Positions 13,119 to 13,927 of a stretch of DNA of 13,927 nt are shown one piece after another (positions within the stretch are counted from its first letter, which is position 1; every line of letters starts with the position of its first letter). Origin of the DNA: Alistipes sp. UBA928 (GTDB lineage Bacteria > Bacteroidota > Bacteroidia > Bacteroidales > Rikenellaceae); NCBI GenBank assembly GCA_002293665.1, contig DBDQ01000076.1:1-13927 (forward strand), read 5' to 3'. The notes beneath the pieces are model-generated. The model was not told the DNA's origin, did no database searches, and worked only from the letters and a program-made list of their open reading frames with translations. A program made the translations under genes and the position numbers.

Positions 13119-13927
13119 ATGGCAAAGATGAATTTTGGCGGTGTCGAGGAAAATGTCCTGCTCCGCGAAGAATTTCCCGTGAGCAAAGCGCTCGAAACTC
13201 TGAAGAACGAAACTATCGCTGTCATCGGTTACGGCGTTCAGGGCCCCGCCCAGTCGCAGAACCTGCGCGATAACGGATTCAATGTGATCGTGGGCCAGGA
13301 GCCTCGGTTCAAAGCCGAATGGGACAAAGCCGTGGCCGACGGTTGGGTGCCGGGCGAAACGCTCTTCCCCGTGGCCGAGGCAGCTCAGAAAGGGTCGATG
13401 ATCCTGTTTCTCGTGTCGGACGCTGCGCAGATTGCGCTGTGGCCCACCATCAAGGAACAACTCGCTCCGGGCAAGGCTTTGTACTTCTCGCACGGGTTCG
13501 GCATCACCTACTCCGACCGTACCGGTATCGTTCCTCCCAAGGATGTCGACGTTATTCTCGTTGCTCCCAAGGGTTCGGGAACTTCGCTCCGTCGCCTGTT
13601 CCTCGAAAAACGCGGGCTCAACTCGAGCTACGCCATCTATCAGGACGCAACGGGTCGTGCTTACGATCGCGTGGTGGCTCTCGGTATCGGCATCGGTAGC
13701 GGTTACATGTTCGAAACCGACTTCAAGAGGGAGGTTTACAGCGACCTCACCGGTGAACGCGGAACGCTGATGGGTGCCATTCAGGGTATCTTTGCCGCAC
13801 AGTACGACGTGCTGCGCGAAAAAGGCCACAGCCCTTCCGAGGCGTTTAACGAAACTATCGAAGAACTCACCCAGAGTCTGATGCCCCTCGTAGCCGAGAA
13901 CGGCATGGACTGGATGTACGCCAACTG
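13119..13927 (+). CDS. ilvC: Ketol-acid reductoisomerase, 3' end missing
   Basis: IlvC rearranges and reduces acetolactate or acetohydroxybutyrate to the dihydroxy acid used by IlvD, with Mg2+ and NAD(P)H. The first 269 codons are present and the frame is open to the right edge. The Rossmann motif is IGYGVQGPAQSQNLRDNG (36-53). His125 lies in FSHGFG, Lys151 in LVAPKGSGTSLR, and metal ligands Asp209 and Glu213 in SDLTGERG. The sequence resembles the fungal Ilv5 type (SDAAQ, YFSHGF, PPKDVDVILVAPKGSG, GHSPSEAFNET) more than E. coli IlvC. The predicted cofactor loop reads VGQEPRFKAEW, with Glu61 right after strand 2. The ATG at 13119 follows ilvN by 40 bases with no TAnnTTTG element. Unlike ilvB, it has no ATA codons and many GGT, GCT and GTT codons. 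Confidence 0.95.
   Translation, partial: MAKMNFGGVEENVLLREEFPVSKALETLKNETIAVIGYGVQGPAQSQNLRDNGFNVIVGQEPRFKAEWDKAVADGWVPGETLFPVAEAAQKGSMILFLVSDAAQIALWPTIKEQLAPGKALYFSHGFGITYSDRTGIVPPKDVDVILVAPKGSGTSLRRLFLEKRGLNSSYAIYQDATGRAYDRVVALGIGIGSGYMFETDFKREVYSDLTGERGTLMGAIQGIFAAQYDVLREKGHSPSEAFNETIEELTQSLMPLVAENGMDWMYAN

Noticed and set aside
10799..13225. An 808-codon open frame on the minus strand across ilvB, ilvN and the start of ilvC
   Set aside because: It is antisense to three well-conserved genes. Its translation is rich in Arg and His with no recognisable domain, as expected for the complement of GC-rich coding sequence.

Overview
The window looks like chromosomal DNA of a Bacteroidota organism, most likely a fairly GC-rich Bacteroidales such as an Alistipes/Rikenellaceae relative. 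The reasons are Bacteroidota-type -7 promoter elements (TAnnTTTG) upstream of most transcription units, no consistent Shine-Dalgarno sites, a DUF4954 gene (to my knowledge a family mostly seen in Bacteroidota), and an ilvD-ilvB-ilvN-ilvC order with an IlvC of the kind seen in that phylum. The genus is an inference from composition and gene content. No rRNA, tRNA, CRISPR array, insertion sequence or phage gene is visible.

Layout, left to right. (1) The 3' part of nhaA (Na+/H+ antiporter), cut by the left edge. (2) Two tandem FKBP-type lipoprotein genes on +, made by duplication that included the leader, closed by a strong intrinsic terminator at 2591-2625. (3) A surface-glycan block at 2656-6377: a Stealth-family phosphotransferase gene on +, meeting a - strand operon made of a second Stealth gene followed by two related family-2 glycosyltransferases. 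(4) A small DedA/YqaA-type membrane protein on +, divergent from the second Stealth gene and ending in a 4-bp stop-to-stop overlap with the next gene. (5) A 662-aa DUF4954 protein with a left-handed beta-helix on -. (6) The branched-chain amino-acid operon ilvD-ilvB-ilvN-ilvC on +, with ilvC cut by the right edge.

How the genes work together. The ilv genes give the shared valine/isoleucine pathway: acetohydroxyacid synthase (IlvB catalytic, IlvN regulatory), reductoisomerase (IlvC) and dihydroxy-acid dehydratase (IlvD). The Stealth and GT2 genes probably build or decorate a phosphodiester-linked cell-surface glycan. The FKBP pair would act on envelope proteins. NhaA and the DedA-like protein are inner-membrane proteins.

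I do not see a clearly undescribed system. The points most worth a second look are the second FKBP paralog, which has lost active-site residues; the convergent double-Stealth/GT2 block; two genes whose -7 boxes sit four bases from the start codon (predicted leaderless mRNAs); and a fungal-like IlvC with an acidic residue in its predicted cofactor-specificity loop. Gaps between genes are all under 100 bases and are described in the entries.
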